Assembly (NCBI RefSeq): GCF_000013565.1
Contig: NC_007802.1
Location: 1,054,001 to 1,118,000, forward strand
Direction of reading: 5' to 3'
From: Jannaschia sp. CCS1
GTDB taxonomy: Bacteria > Pseudomonadota > Alphaproteobacteria > Rhodobacterales > Rhodobacteraceae
DNA length: 64,000 nt
Within the stretch, counting starts at the first letter, position 1; every line of letters starts with the position of its first letter. Below, in pieces: positions 42,130 through 50,811 of this stretch. Position numbers and translations under genes: made by a program. The notes beneath the pieces were generated by a model. The model did no database searches, was not told the DNA's origin, and saw nothing but the letters and a program-made list of their open reading frames with translations.

Positions 42130-42912
42130 TCAGGCCATCTCGGAATGGCTGAGAAACTGGCGCAGGCGGTCGGATTTCGCGTGGCGAAACAGCTCCGACG
42201 GGGGGCCTTGTTCTTCGATAAGACCCTGATGCAGGAAGATCGTCCGGGTCGACAGATCGCGCGCCATGCGCATGTCGTGGGTGACAAGGATCATGGTGCG
42301 GCCTTCCTCGGCCAGATCACGGATCACGCGGATCACCTCCTGTTCCAGTTCCGGGTCCAGCGCGCTTGTCGGCTCATCAAACAGAAGCGCGCGGGGCTGC
42401 ATGCACAGCGCACGCGCGATGGCGGCGCGTTGCTGCTGGCCGCCCGACAGCTCTGACGGCCAGGCGTCGCATTTTGCGCCGATGCCCACCTTGTCAAGGA
42501 TCGTGCGGGCGCGGTCCTCAACCTCGGCGCGCTCCTCGCCCAGGACCGTCACCGGGGCCTCCATCACGTTTTGCAGGATGGTCATGTGGGACCAGAGGTT
42601 GAAGGATTGAAACACCATCGACAGGTTCGTGCGGATCAGGCGGATTTGTTCCGCATCGGCGGGGCGACGGGCGTGGCCATTGCCCTTCCAGCGGATCGGG
42701 TCGCCTTCAAAGATGATGTCGCCCTGCTGGCTGTCTTCCAGCAGGTTGGCACAGCGCAGAAGCGTGGATTTGCCAGAGCCCGACGACCCGATTAGCGATA
42801 CCACATCGCCCGCATTGGCCGAGAGGTCCACGCCTTTCAGCACGTCCAAGGCGCCGAAACTTTTGTGCAGGCCTTTGATCTCGATTACCGGTGTCGGCAC
42901 GGGTGCGGTCAT
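42130..42912 (-). CDS. Amino acid ABC transporter ATPase (HisP-like)
   Basis: 260 residues. Walker A GSSGSGKST, signature LSGGQQQR, Walker B LLFDEPTSALD, switch His in LVTHDM. HisP/OccP class, matching the binding protein and permeases on the same strand. ATG at 42912 (MTAPVP). Separated from the binding protein gene by a plus-strand CTERM gene, so the transporter cannot be a single simple transcript without reading through antisense sequence. Confidence 0.95.
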   Translation of the reverse strand: MTAPVPTPVIEIKGLHKSFGALDVLKGVDLSANAGDVVSLIGSSGSGKSTLLRCANLLEDSQQGDIIFEGDPIRWKGNGHARRPADAEQIRLIRTNLSMVFQSFNLWSHMTILQNVMEAPVTVLGEERAEVEDRARTILDKVGIGAKCDAWPSELSGGQQQRAAIARALCMQPRALLFDEPTSALDPELEQEVIRVIRDLAEEGRTMILVTHDMRMARDLSTRTIFLHQGLIEEQGPPSELFRHAKSDRLRQFLSHSEMA

Positions 42913-43015
42913 GCAGATGTCCCCAATGGTTCGCATCTTTTGCGCCAAAGCGGCGCGCGATTGCAACATTTTAGGGGCGAGGCCGGGGTGGGTTCCGCAA
43001 GGGCAACCGGGCCGA

Positions 43016-43810
43016 TCAGGCGATTTTGGCTGAATTTTGGGCGATTGGGGCCGGGTCGGGCGGGGCCAGGGCGTGGTAATCAGCGTCCGGCAGGTCGGCG
43101 AGGCCCCGCAGCAGGAGCGTGTCTTTATGGGCCGCAGGTAGGGCGGTGAGGGCCTGGGTGACGGCGGCGCGGATCGGGGCGGGATCGTTGCGGCGCGCCG
43201 TGATCAGGGTCTGGCCCGGAGAGGTGTCCGTGCGGGCGATCAGGCGCAGGTGGCGCGCGCTGGTGTCATAGCGCCGGATCATCTGCCAGCTGATCGCGTC
43301 AATGCAGGCGATGTCCGCGCGCCCATCGGCCAATGCGCGGGCGGAGGCGCTGTGGGACCCGGTAAGGACCGCGCGGGTGAAGGTGAAACCATTTTGGCGG
43401 GCGTAGGTCCAGGCCGCCCCCCAGCCGGAGTGGCTGTCGGGCTCGTTAACGGCAAGGCGCGCCGTGGCGAAGGCGGCGGGCGTGTCGCGGGGGTCATCCT
43501 TACGGATGACAAAGTACGAAAAATAGTGACCCGGTGGCGTGTCCGGCAGGCCATAGTCACAGGTGCCGACACGGGCGGTCACGGCGTGGACATGGGTGCG
43601 GTAGGGCAGGTTGCAGACCTGACCCAGCAACAGGTCGGGCCGGGTCCAGGTGGCGGTGTGCGGCGTGGCATGGTCCAGCGCATTCGGGGCGGGATGGCCG
43701 TCCTGGTCTCGATATCCGGCGTCACGCAGCGCGTCCCGGGTCAGCGACCAGAGCGCATCATGGGCGGCCCGTGTCTCATCGCGCAGGTACATGGGCAGGG
43801 TGGCGAGCAT
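43016..43810 (-). CDS. PhnD/SsuA-like substrate-binding protein without signal peptide
   Basis: 264 residues with the type II periplasmic-binding fold of the PhnD family: LATLPMY start, NEPDSHSGWGAAW ligand loop, GSHSASARALADGRADIACIDAISW. No export signal is present, so it may be cytoplasmic, unlike typical PhnD. No transporter genes adjoin it. It may act as a sensor or be mis-started, but no upstream signal peptide is visible. Confidence 0.82.
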   Translation of the reverse strand: MLATLPMYLRDETRAAHDALWSLTRDALRDAGYRDQDGHPAPNALDHATPHTATWTRPDLLLGQVCNLPYRTHVHAVTARVGTCDYGLPDTPPGHYFSYFVIRKDDPRDTPAAFATARLAVNEPDSHSGWGAAWTYARQNGFTFTRAVLTGSHSASARALADGRADIACIDAISWQMIRRYDTSARHLRLIARTDTSPGQTLITARRNDPAPIRAAVTQALTALPAAHKDTLLLRGLADLPDADYHALAPPDPAPIAQNSAKIA

Positions 43811-43830
43811 GGTGTTGGCGGTTGCCGGTG

Positions 43831-44271
43831 TTAGCGGCTGGCCTCAACCCGGCGGCGGGCGAGGTTGCTGTCACGGTCGGTGATGCCAAGCATCGGGGCC
43901 ACCATGCGCATCAGGGCGTCTTCGACATCGTCGCGTTCCCCATCGGCCAGAACCACGTCCCATAGGGCTTCGATCACGTCGAGACGGTCGTCATACTCCA
44001 CCGCGTCCTTGATGGCGCGGGTGAAGCGCACGGTATCGGGGGCCTGGGTTTCCAACCCCTCCGCCTGGGCGCGCAAGGTCTTGGCCTGACCGGGCAGGAG
44101 GCCATAGCGATCAGCCAGAAGCGCGTCGATGCGGGCGATTTCCACGGCGGCGTAATCGCCATCGGAGCGGGCAATGCGCACCAGCAGGGCGGCGAGCGCA
44201 AGCCGGGCATCGGCAGGGGCGAGGGGTTCGGGCGTGGGCGCGGTGAGGCGGGCGAGGAGATCTGAAATCAT
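43831..44271 (-). CDS. TerB-like domain protein
   Basis: 146 residues, all helical, with ALAALLVRIARSDGDYAAVE and VVLADGERDDVEDALMRMVAP, the two acidic-loop repeats of the TerB/DjlA N-terminal fold. TerB-like proteins bind metals or membranes; tellurite resistance is not implied. ATG at 44271 starts the fold. Confidence 0.85.
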   Translation of the reverse strand: MISDLLARLTAPTPEPLAPADARLALAALLVRIARSDGDYAAVEIARIDALLADRYGLLPGQAKTLRAQAEGLETQAPDTVRFTRAIKDAVEYDDRLDVIEALWDVVLADGERDDVEDALMRMVAPMLGITDRDSNLARRRVEASR

Positions 44272-44335
44272 AGACAGAATATAGGCGGTGTCTGGCGCGG
44301 GGGAAAGAGGGTGTCGGTTGCTTCGGGTTTTTGGC

Positions 44336-44353
44336 GGGTGGGCCCGCCCACCC
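44336..44353. terminator. GC-rich hairpin downstream of the DMT gene
   Basis: GGGTGGG-CCCG-CCCACCC, 7-bp stem. The flanks (GGCGGG before, ACCCC after) resemble the terminator at 11801, suggesting a shared repeat. The T-run is weak on the relevant strand. Confidence 0.4.
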
Positions 44354-44442
44354 ACCCCATTTTAGCGGCTGTGCCGCGTGGGCGTTTGGGGGTGACGGCG
44401 CGCCTTACAGGGATGTTTGGTCCGGGTTCGGGCGGTGTGCAT

Positions 44443-44480
44443 GAGTTGTATTGGCCCAGATGAAACAGGGGAAGCGCGCG
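44443..44480 (+). repeat. Dispersed 37-bp repeat, copy 4
   Basis: GAGTTGTATTGGCCCAGATG then AAACAGGGGAAGCGCG, downstream of the DMT gene. The 5' half is best conserved; the terminal GTG is lost. Confidence 0.75.
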
Positions 44481-44508
44481 GGCGGGCATTCGGGACCTTT
44501 GGACGCGG

Positions 44509-44958
44509 TCAGGCTTTGGAGAGGATCACGCCGCCTGCAACCATGGCGACGGCCATGAGGCGGGTGAGGTCGATGGGGCGCGCCTCCATCCCGAAGGAGC
44601 CGCGCGCATCCAGCACCATGGCAGCGATCAGCTGGCCCAGGATCATTGCGCCGAACATCGTCACCACGCCCAAGCGGGGCAGGGACCAGATCGCAGCCCA
44701 GATCCACAGCGCCCCCAGGACGCCGCCCATCAGCGCCCACCACGGCACGCCGCTGAGCGAGGTGAGGGCTGTCATCGACGATCCGCGATACCAGGCGATG
44801 GCCGCCAGTACGACGAAGCCGATGGCAAAGGATATGGCCGCCGCCGCCGTGGGGTCGCCCACTTCACGGGCCAGCGCGGCGTTGATCGGGGCTTGCATGG
44901 CGAGCGCTGCGCCCACTGCAACCACGAGGGCGATGACGAGGGTGACGGACAGGCCCAT
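44509..44958 (-). CDS. DMT-family small transporter (YdcZ/DUF606-like)
   Basis: 149 residues, five hydrophobic helices (MGLSVTLVIALVVAVGAAL onward), with the DUF606 signature region WWALMGGVLGALWIWAA and MILGQLIAAMVLD. Inner-membrane half-transporter thought to work as a dimer. Substrate unknown. TAGGAG lies just upstream of the ATG. Confidence 0.88.
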   Translation of the reverse strand: MGLSVTLVIALVVAVGAALAMQAPINAALAREVGDPTAAAAISFAIGFVVLAAIAWYRGSSMTALTSLSGVPWWALMGGVLGALWIWAAIWSLPRLGVVTMFGAMILGQLIAAMVLDARGSFGMEARPIDLTRLMAVAMVAGGVILSKA

Positions 44959-45042
44959 GGGAAATCTCCTATAAGAATAGGAGGAAGCGTAGCGGCGGGG
45001 TCGGCGGCAGGTCAGTAAGGGAAGCCTTACCGGTGGCGCGGG

Positions 45043-45909
45043 TCAGGGGGCGGGCACGCGGATCTCGCCCCGGGCGATGTGAACGGCCTGGCCCGCAACG
45101 CGGATGGCGGTGAGGGCCCCAGCTTCGGTGTCGATGGTCAGGCGCAGGGCGGAGGGGCGACCCATCTCCACCCCCTGTTTGAGGTGGAAGGCTGTGGTGC
45201 CGGTATGAGGCAGGTGGCCGGCGGCATTGAGATGCGCGGCCAGGATCGCCGTGGCGGAGCCGGTGGCCGGATCCTCGGCAATACCGGCGGGCGGGTCGAA
45301 CATGCGGCCCTGAATCTGGTTGGGACCTGTGTGCACATAGGCGTAGATCGCGCCGGTATCGCCTGCGGTCTTGCGGGTCTCTGTGAAGGCGGGTTCACAG
45401 ATCCTGACCTGGGCCAGCGCGTCGAGCGAGGTGAGTTCGACGTAGAGAAAGCTGGGACCGCCCTCAAAATTTCCCAATGGCGTGTCGGCCAGCGCGCTGT
45501 CGGCCAGCCCGAGGGCCGCAGCCAGGGTGGCGCGGTCGGGCGTGGCGGGCAGGGCGCGCGGGAGTTTGGGGGCGGTGAATTCCGCCAGACCATTGGCGAT
45601 GGTGACGGGGACGAGGCCCGCGACCTCCTCCAGCGTGACCTGTGTCGCGCCGTCCGCCAGATGCAGGGCGCATCCGATGGTGGGGTGGCCCGCAAACGGG
45701 ATCTCGGCGGTGGGAAAGAAGATGCGTACCTTGGCGGTGTGGGCCGGGTCATCCGGGGTCTGGACAAAGATCGTCTCGGACAGGTTGAACTGGCGCGCGA
45801 TGGTTTGCATCTGCGCGGTCGTCAGCCCATCGGCCCCTTCGACAATCGCGAGGGGGTTCCCGGTGAAGGGTGTGTCGGTGAAGACGTCATAGACATGGAA
45901 ATTGAGCAT
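45043..45909 (-). CDS. PhzF-family isomerase/epimerase
   Basis: 288 residues. The PhzF N-terminus (FHVYDVFTDTPFTGNPLAIV), catalytic Glu in NLSETIFVQ and AEDPATGSA near the C-terminus are all present. Two pseudo-symmetric halves of the diaminopimelate-epimerase fold. No phenazine genes are near; typical genomic members have unassigned small-molecule isomerase activity. ATG at 45909 chosen from the family start. Confidence 0.94.
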   Translation of the reverse strand: MLNFHVYDVFTDTPFTGNPLAIVEGADGLTTAQMQTIARQFNLSETIFVQTPDDPAHTAKVRIFFPTAEIPFAGHPTIGCALHLADGATQVTLEEVAGLVPVTIANGLAEFTAPKLPRALPATPDRATLAAALGLADSALADTPLGNFEGGPSFLYVELTSLDALAQVRICEPAFTETRKTAGDTGAIYAYVHTGPNQIQGRMFDPPAGIAEDPATGSATAILAAHLNAAGHLPHTGTTAFHLKQGVEMGRPSALRLTIDTEAGALTAIRVAGQAVHIARGEIRVPAP

Positions 45910-46364
45910 GAGACTGGCCCCGTTGCGCGTGGATTGCGCATGAGGGTGCAGGCACCCCGCCCCGAGGGCAAGGGCGCTGGCCATGACAATTGCTGATGAA
46001 CGGCGCGATGTGCCGTGATCGTCTGTCGTGTTCTGGAGGGCCGGTGGTTGGTAAGCGGCGCCGCTTGGAACAACGGGGTGCAGCCTGCCGCGTGCCAAGC
46101 GGCAAACAGGGGGTTTGCGCGATCCTGTCGGGTGGCCTGCACCTTTGTAGAGGTGGTCTGGGGCCAGTCCGACGCATCCGTCTGGTCGATACCCAACGTG
46201 CCTTTTGAGGGGATCACGTCGGGCGGTGATGATCATCAAGGTCAGCGTATAGCGCGGCGCCGCGGGGTGTTGCGTGATGGCGCAAGGGTGCGCGCGGTGG
46301 GGGTGGCGGGGGGGGGGCGGCCCCGCGCCTATCGCCCGGGATCGGATATCGGTAGAGTCGCGCT
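45910..46364. other. Gene-free divergent intergenic region
   Basis: About 455 bp between divergent PhzF and DUF2268 genes. It holds an inverted repeat GCCGCTTGG (46060-46068)/CCAAGCGGC (46095-46103) and a G-run (about 46306-46320) followed by CGCCCGGGATCGGATAT. Open frames on both strands show no family features. I see no riboswitch or RNA gene. Confidence 0.45.
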
Positions 46365-47009
46365 GTGTCAGGGTGGAGCGTTCATATCTGCAATGCACGG
46401 GGGCGGTTGGATCGCACGCTGCCGATCATCTCGCGGGCATTGGAACAGGCCGAGCGGGTTTGCCGCGAGGTCCATGGGCCTGTTGCGCTTGACCTTACGG
46501 TTCGTGCGACGGAGCGGGCGATGCCGCCTGCGCTGGCGATCAGCGGGTCGGCCTTTGGGCCGGGGCGGATCGATCTGGGCGTAGATGACCGGCAGGCGCT
46601 ATCTGAGGATGCGCTGTTCGGCGCCGTCCTGCGGGCTGTGTATCACGAGTTCCATCACGTTTTGCGCTGGGATGGCCCGGGATATGGGGTCCGCCTGGGC
46701 GACGCGCTGGTATCGGAGGGCCTGGCACAGGTCTTCGTCCATGAGGTGATGACCTGCCCGCGGGAGCCGTGGGAGCAGGCCTTGGATGAGGCCACGGCAA
46801 CTGCCTTACTGAGAGAGGCCCGGGCGGCGTTCAAAAGCCCCGACTACGACCATGCGGAGTGGTTTTTTGGCACTGGCCAGATCCCGGAATGGGCCGGGTA
46901 TACGTTGGGCAAAACTATCGTCACCCGATATCTGGAGCAGACGCCCGGGACCACGGCGCTGGCCTGTGCCCATGTGCCTGCGGAAGCGTTTGCGCCGTAT
47001 CTGGAGTGA
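46365..47009 (+). CDS. DUF2268-type predicted zinc protease
   Basis: 214 residues. Zinc-binding HExxH as YHEFHHVLRW (about residue 93), with the third ligand likely the Glu in LVSEGLAQVFVHE. The C-terminal SPDYDHAEWFFGTG and WAGYTLG segments are typical of DUF2268. Cytoplasmic (no signal). A GTG start at 46365 was used as no ATG fits the conserved N-terminus. Confidence 0.85.
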   Translation: MSGWSVHICNARGRLDRTLPIISRALEQAERVCREVHGPVALDLTVRATERAMPPALAISGSAFGPGRIDLGVDDRQALSEDALFGAVLRAVYHEFHHVLRWDGPGYGVRLGDALVSEGLAQVFVHEVMTCPREPWEQALDEATATALLREARAAFKSPDYDHAEWFFGTGQIPEWAGYTLGKTIVTRYLEQTPGTTALACAHVPAEAFAPYLE

Positions 47010-47049
47010 CCCCCGTTGCACTGGGCCGGTGCCCGCCCCGGGATATGCG

Positions 47050-48000
47050 CTAGGGGGCGTTTGTCTTGTGGGCGTCGTAGCTGGCCTCAAGCTCGCCGCG
47101 CAGAAAGGTGTCGAATGACAGCGGGTCGAACCGGGGCGTGCCGGTGCCGGGCAGGGGCGTGATCGTGGTGGAGACGTGGGGGTCGAAGAAGAATGGGACA
47201 GAATACCGCTCGCGCCCGGAGGTGTTGACCACGCGGTGGGGCGTGGACAGGAGCCTGCCGTTGGACATCCGGTGCAGCATGTCGCCGACGTTGACGATAA
47301 ACGCATCGGGCCGGGGCGGTGCATCGACCCAGTCGCCCGACGGCGTCTGCACCTGCAACCCGCCGACGTCGTCTTGCGCCAGAAGCGTGAGGCAGCCGAA
47401 ATCTTTATGGGGCGCGGAGCCGTAGAGATCCTCGGGCGCCTGGGGGGATTGCGGTGGATAGTGCAGGAGGCGCAGCCAGGTGGTGGGGGTCTGGAACGCA
47501 TCAAGGATGGCGCGGTCGGTGGTGCCGATGGCCTGAAGCGCAAGACCCATGAGGTTCCGCCCAAGATCTGACAGGGCGGCGGTGTAGGCGTCGCAGGCCG
47601 CGCGGAAGCCGGGCAGGTCGGGCCATTGGTTTGGACCGGAGAGGTAAACGTTCGGATCCGCCACCGCATCCTCCCGCATCGCCATGAAGGAGGCGGATTG
47701 GTTGGGCCTGGTGACCTCCGCCAGATCAGACGTCACATCGGTGGAGGTGTTGATCGCGATGTAGCCGCGGTGGGTCTTGTTGACGGCAATGGCCTGTTTC
47801 GCGGCGTCGGGCAGGGCATGGAAGCGTTTCGAGGCGTCAAAGACGGCGGCGCGCAGGGCCGGGTCGATGCCGTGGCCGGTAACATAGGCAAAGCCCGTCT
47901 CGCCATAGGCCTTGGCGAAGGCGCGGGCGAGGTCGGTGGTGTCATGGCCTTTGATCAGGGGCGACAGGTCGAGGACGGGAATTTCAGAGAAGTCGGTCAT
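47050..48000 (-). CDS. 2-oxoglutarate/Fe(II)-dependent oxygenase (isopenicillin N synthase-like)
   Basis: 316 residues. DIOX_N start IPVLDLSPL, GFAYVTGHGI, then iron ligands H-x-D in APHKDFG and the distal His in STPHRVVN, with the 2OG-binding Arg-x-Ser in RYSVPFF. Family members hydroxylate or ring-close diverse small substrates. Convergent with the DUF2268 gene; 2OG assignment is by motif. Confidence 0.93.
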   Translation of the reverse strand: MTDFSEIPVLDLSPLIKGHDTTDLARAFAKAYGETGFAYVTGHGIDPALRAAVFDASKRFHALPDAAKQAIAVNKTHRGYIAINTSTDVTSDLAEVTRPNQSASFMAMREDAVADPNVYLSGPNQWPDLPGFRAACDAYTAALSDLGRNLMGLALQAIGTTDRAILDAFQTPTTWLRLLHYPPQSPQAPEDLYGSAPHKDFGCLTLLAQDDVGGLQVQTPSGDWVDAPPRPDAFIVNVGDMLHRMSNGRLLSTPHRVVNTSGRERYSVPFFFDPHVSTTITPLPGTGTPRFDPLSFDTFLRGELEASYDAHKTNAP

Positions 48001-48175
48001 GGTGCCCGAGGAAGCGCCGATGAACCCGATCTGTCAAGGCGACGGGCGGGGTGTGGGGTGCTATGGTTGCCCGGTAACGGGCGTGGGTCAGCGCGCGCCG
48101 CCACCACATCACTGTTGACGTGTCGGTCGGCGTCCCGCCACCTCAACACGGCAGACCCGAGGAAAGGAAGCTGAG

Positions 48176-49192
48176 ATGACATCGGAATTGTACCGCGTTC
48201 TTGAACTACAAAAACCGGTGATATCGGCCCCGATGGGCGGGGCTGCGGGGCCCGACCTTGTGGCGGCGGTCTGCAATGCGGGCGGCTACGGTGTGATCCC
48301 GCTTTGGGGCAAGCCGGTTCCGCAACTCATGGCCGGAATTGACGCGGTCCGTGCGCTGACGGATCGCAACTTCGCGGTGAACCTGAACCTGTCGTTTGAT
48401 TTTGAGGATCAGTTGAGCGCCTGCATCGCGGCGGAGGTTCATGCCGTTTCGCTGTTTTGGGGGCAGGCCCCGTCGGCGATTACGCGGGCGAAGGAGGGCG
48501 GCTTGGTCGTTTTCGTCAGCGTCGGATCGGTCGCCGAGGCCGTGGCGGCTGAGGCGGCGGGCGCGGATATCATCGTCGCCCAGGGGTGGGAGGCAGGCGG
48601 TCACGTCTGGGGGCAGGTCAGCACACTTGCCCTGGTCCCGGCGGTGGCCGATGCCGTGACGGTGCCCGTCGTGGCGGCCGGCGGGATCGCCGATGGCCGC
48701 GGCATGGCGGCGGCGCTGATGCTGGGGGCTGCGGGCGTCTGGATCGGAACGCGGTTTCTTGCAAGCCGCGAGGCGACGATCCATGCGGCGTACCTTGCGC
48801 GTGTTCTGGCGGCCTCGGAGGTCGACACGGAGTGGTATTCCGACCTCTACGATGTCGCATGGCCCGACGCGCCGCATCGGGCGCTGCGCAATTCGACAGC
48901 GCGCGCGTGGCGGGGGGCCGGTGCCCCTGCGCCGGGGGACCGCCCCAATGAGCGTGAGGTGATCGGACACCGCCCGGAGGGCGATCCGGTGGTGCGATAC
49001 CAAAGCTATACGCCGCTTCCCGACACCACCGGCGATGTGGAGGCCATGTCATTGTGGGCCGGTCAGGGGGTTGGCCTTGTCCGGGAGGTGCAGGGCGCGG
49101 CAGAGATATTGTCCGAGATATACGAACAGGCGCTGGACTGTCTGCGCAAGGCGCCGGGCGCGATGGGTGCGGACCAGGGCGCGCAGAGATAG
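48176..49192 (+). CDS. Nitronate monooxygenase-family FMN enzyme
   Basis: 338 residues, TIM-barrel. SAPMGGAAGPDLVAAV, NLNLSFDF, the catalytic-His motif QGWEAGGHVWG, and the FMN phosphate loop VVAAGGIADGRGMAAAL and GAAGVWIGTRF. Oxidises alkyl nitronates or acts on related substrates. A clear GAGGAAAGGAAG ribosome binding region precedes the ATG. Confidence 0.94.
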   Translation: MTSELYRVLELQKPVISAPMGGAAGPDLVAAVCNAGGYGVIPLWGKPVPQLMAGIDAVRALTDRNFAVNLNLSFDFEDQLSACIAAEVHAVSLFWGQAPSAITRAKEGGLVVFVSVGSVAEAVAAEAAGADIIVAQGWEAGGHVWGQVSTLALVPAVADAVTVPVVAAGGIADGRGMAAALMLGAAGVWIGTRFLASREATIHAAYLARVLAASEVDTEWYSDLYDVAWPDAPHRALRNSTARAWRGAGAPAPGDRPNEREVIGHRPEGDPVVRYQSYTPLPDTTGDVEAMSLWAGQGVGLVREVQGAAEILSEIYEQALDCLRKAPGAMGADQGAQR

Positions 49193-49200
49193 GATTGGCT

Positions 49201-49242
49201 TTGACTCGGTGCACCTCTTGGGATTAAATGAACAAGTGTTCA
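49201..49242 (+). promoter_or_regulatory. Promoter and operator of the leucine-catabolic operon
   Basis: TTGACT (49201-49206), 17-bp spacer, TTAAAT (49224-49229). The perfect palindrome TGAACA-AG-TGTTCA (49229-49242) begins at the last base of the -10, extending imperfectly to AAATGAACA/TGTTCAATT. A TetR-type repressor could bind here; no regulator gene is adjacent. Confidence 0.65.
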
Positions 49243-49261
49243 ATTAAAGGGAGTGGCGCAG

Positions 49262-50422
49262 ATGTTCCTTGGGGCGATGAATTTCGATTTGGGCGAAGAT
49301 GTCACCGCCCTGCGCGACATGGTGCATTCCTGGGCGCAGGAGCGGGTGAAGCCGCTGGCCGCCAAGACCGATGCCGACAACGCCTTTCCCAATGAATTAT
49401 GGGCCGAGATGGGGGAGTTGGGACTGCTGGGCATCACCGTCGACGAAGAGCATGGCGGCGCGGGGATGGGGTATCTGGCGCACACCGTCGCGGTGGAAGA
49501 GATCAGCCGCGTCTCGGCCTCCATCGGGTTGTCCTACGGGGCGCATTCCAACCTCTGCGTCAATCAGATCAAGCTGAATGGCACACCCGAGCAGAAAGCG
49601 AAATACCTGCCCCGGCTGGTGAGCGGAGACCATGTGGGCGCGCTGGCGATGTCGGAGGCAGGCGCGGGATCGGACGTCGTGTCGATGTCCCTGCGCGCCG
49701 AGAAACGCAATGACCGCTACTTGCTGAACGGCACGAAATACTGGATCACCAACGGCCCGGACGCGGACACGCTGGTGGTCTATGCCAAGACGGACCCGGA
49801 TGCGGGCTCGCGCGGGATCACGGCCTTTCTTATAGAAAAAGAGATGCATGGCTTCAGCACCTCTCCGCATTTCGACAAGATGGGGATGCGCGGGTCCAAC
49901 ACGGCGGAGTTGGTCTTCGAGGATGTCGAGGTCCCGTTCGAGAATGTGCTGGGCGAGGAAGGACGGGGTGTTGCCGTCCTGATGAGCGGGCTGGATTATG
50001 AGCGGGTGGTGCTGTCAGGGGTGAATATCGGGATCATGGCGGGCTGTCTGGACGAGGTCATGCCCTACCTGAAAGAGCGCAAACAATTTGGCCAGCCGAT
50101 TGGGGACTTCCAGCTGATGCAGGGCAAGATCGCGGATATGTATACCAGCATGAATTCCGCGCGCGCCTACGCCTATGAGGTCGCCAAGGCCTGCGATCGG
50201 GGGCAGGTGACGCGGCAGGATGCGGCGGCCTGTGTCTTGTATGCGTCCGAAGAGGGGATGAAGGTGGCCCACCAGGCCGTGCAGGCGATGGGTGGGGCCG
50301 GGTTCATGAACGACAGCGTGGTGTCGCGCATGTTCCGCGATGCCAAGCTGATGGAAATCGGGGCCGGCACCTCTGAAATCCGGCGGATGCTGGTCGGGCG
50401 CGAATTGATGGGGATGATGTGA
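49262..50422 (+). CDS. ivd: Isovaleryl-CoA dehydrogenase
   Basis: 386 residues. Oxidises isovaleryl-CoA to 3-methylcrotonyl-CoA. FNAD-type acyl-CoA dehydrogenase motifs: AMSEAGAGSDV, KYWITNGPDADTLVVYAKT, the catalytic Glu region GLDYERVVLSGVN, and C-terminal GGAGFMNDSVVSRMFRDAKLMEIGAGTSEI. The ATG at 49262 (MFLGAMNFDLGED) has GGGAG nine bases upstream and matches the family start; the GTG at 49253 is less likely. First gene of the liu-type operon. Confidence 0.95.
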   Translation: MFLGAMNFDLGEDVTALRDMVHSWAQERVKPLAAKTDADNAFPNELWAEMGELGLLGITVDEEHGGAGMGYLAHTVAVEEISRVSASIGLSYGAHSNLCVNQIKLNGTPEQKAKYLPRLVSGDHVGALAMSEAGAGSDVVSMSLRAEKRNDRYLLNGTKYWITNGPDADTLVVYAKTDPDAGSRGITAFLIEKEMHGFSTSPHFDKMGMRGSNTAELVFEDVEVPFENVLGEEGRGVAVLMSGLDYERVVLSGVNIGIMAGCLDEVMPYLKERKQFGQPIGDFQLMQGKIADMYTSMNSARAYAYEVAKACDRGQVTRQDAAACVLYASEEGMKVAHQAVQAMGGAGFMNDSVVSRMFRDAKLMEIGAGTSEIRRMLVGRELMGMM

Positions 50423-50438
50423 GGTTTGGCTGAGGTCG

Positions 50439-50477
50439 GATTGCGTTCTCCTGGCAAGATGAACGGGGGGCTGTGTG
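50439..50477 (+). repeat. Dispersed 37-bp repeat, copy 6 (divergent)
   Basis: GATTGCGTTCTCCTGGCAAG then ATGAACGGGGGGCTGTGTG. Same order of elements (TTG, GGC-AGATGAA, G-run, GTG) in the ivd-downstream gap, but the least conserved member. Confidence 0.55.
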
Positions 50478-50508
50478 TCAGTGTCCGTTGGCGGTGGGCG
50501 GCGCTGAG

Positions 50509-50811
50509 ATGATGCGCCAGATCGCCTTGCCGCTGGCGTTCCTGCTGGCCGTGACGGGCGCCATCGGGCTGTATCTGGGCGTGCAATCAGCGCCTGTGAG
50601 CGAGAGTGAGATCATCGAGCGTCACGCGGCGGACTATGTGACGGAAACAGGCGGGGCGCGGACCGATTGCTATGCCGTGCCCTCAGGCGTCGAAGGCGTG
50701 CGGATGATCGTGATTTGCGAAGCAGAGGGATCGGAGGCGTGGTTCCGCGCGGTGGATGCAAGGGGCGCGCCGGTCGACGCAGCGCTGGTCTTTGGGGAGG
50801 ACGGGACGTGA
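50509..50811 (+). CDS. Small signal-anchored protein in the leucine operon
   Basis: 100 residues. Hydrophobic N-terminal segment (about 4-27), then a small domain with two cysteines (TDCYAV and VICEAEG). The TGA overlaps the GTG of the next gene. It was placed at the ATG following GGCGCTGAG; one codon later is also possible. No recognised family. Confidence 0.65.
   Translation: MMRQIALPLAFLLAVTGAIGLYLGVQSAPVSESEIIERHAADYVTETGGARTDCYAVPSGVEGVRMIVICEAEGSEAWFRAVDARGAPVDAALVFGEDGT

Noticed and set aside
46015-46584. Plus-strand frame in the PhzF-DUF2268 gap
   Set aside because: No recognisable domain or ribosome binding site, and it runs into the DUF2268 gene in another frame.
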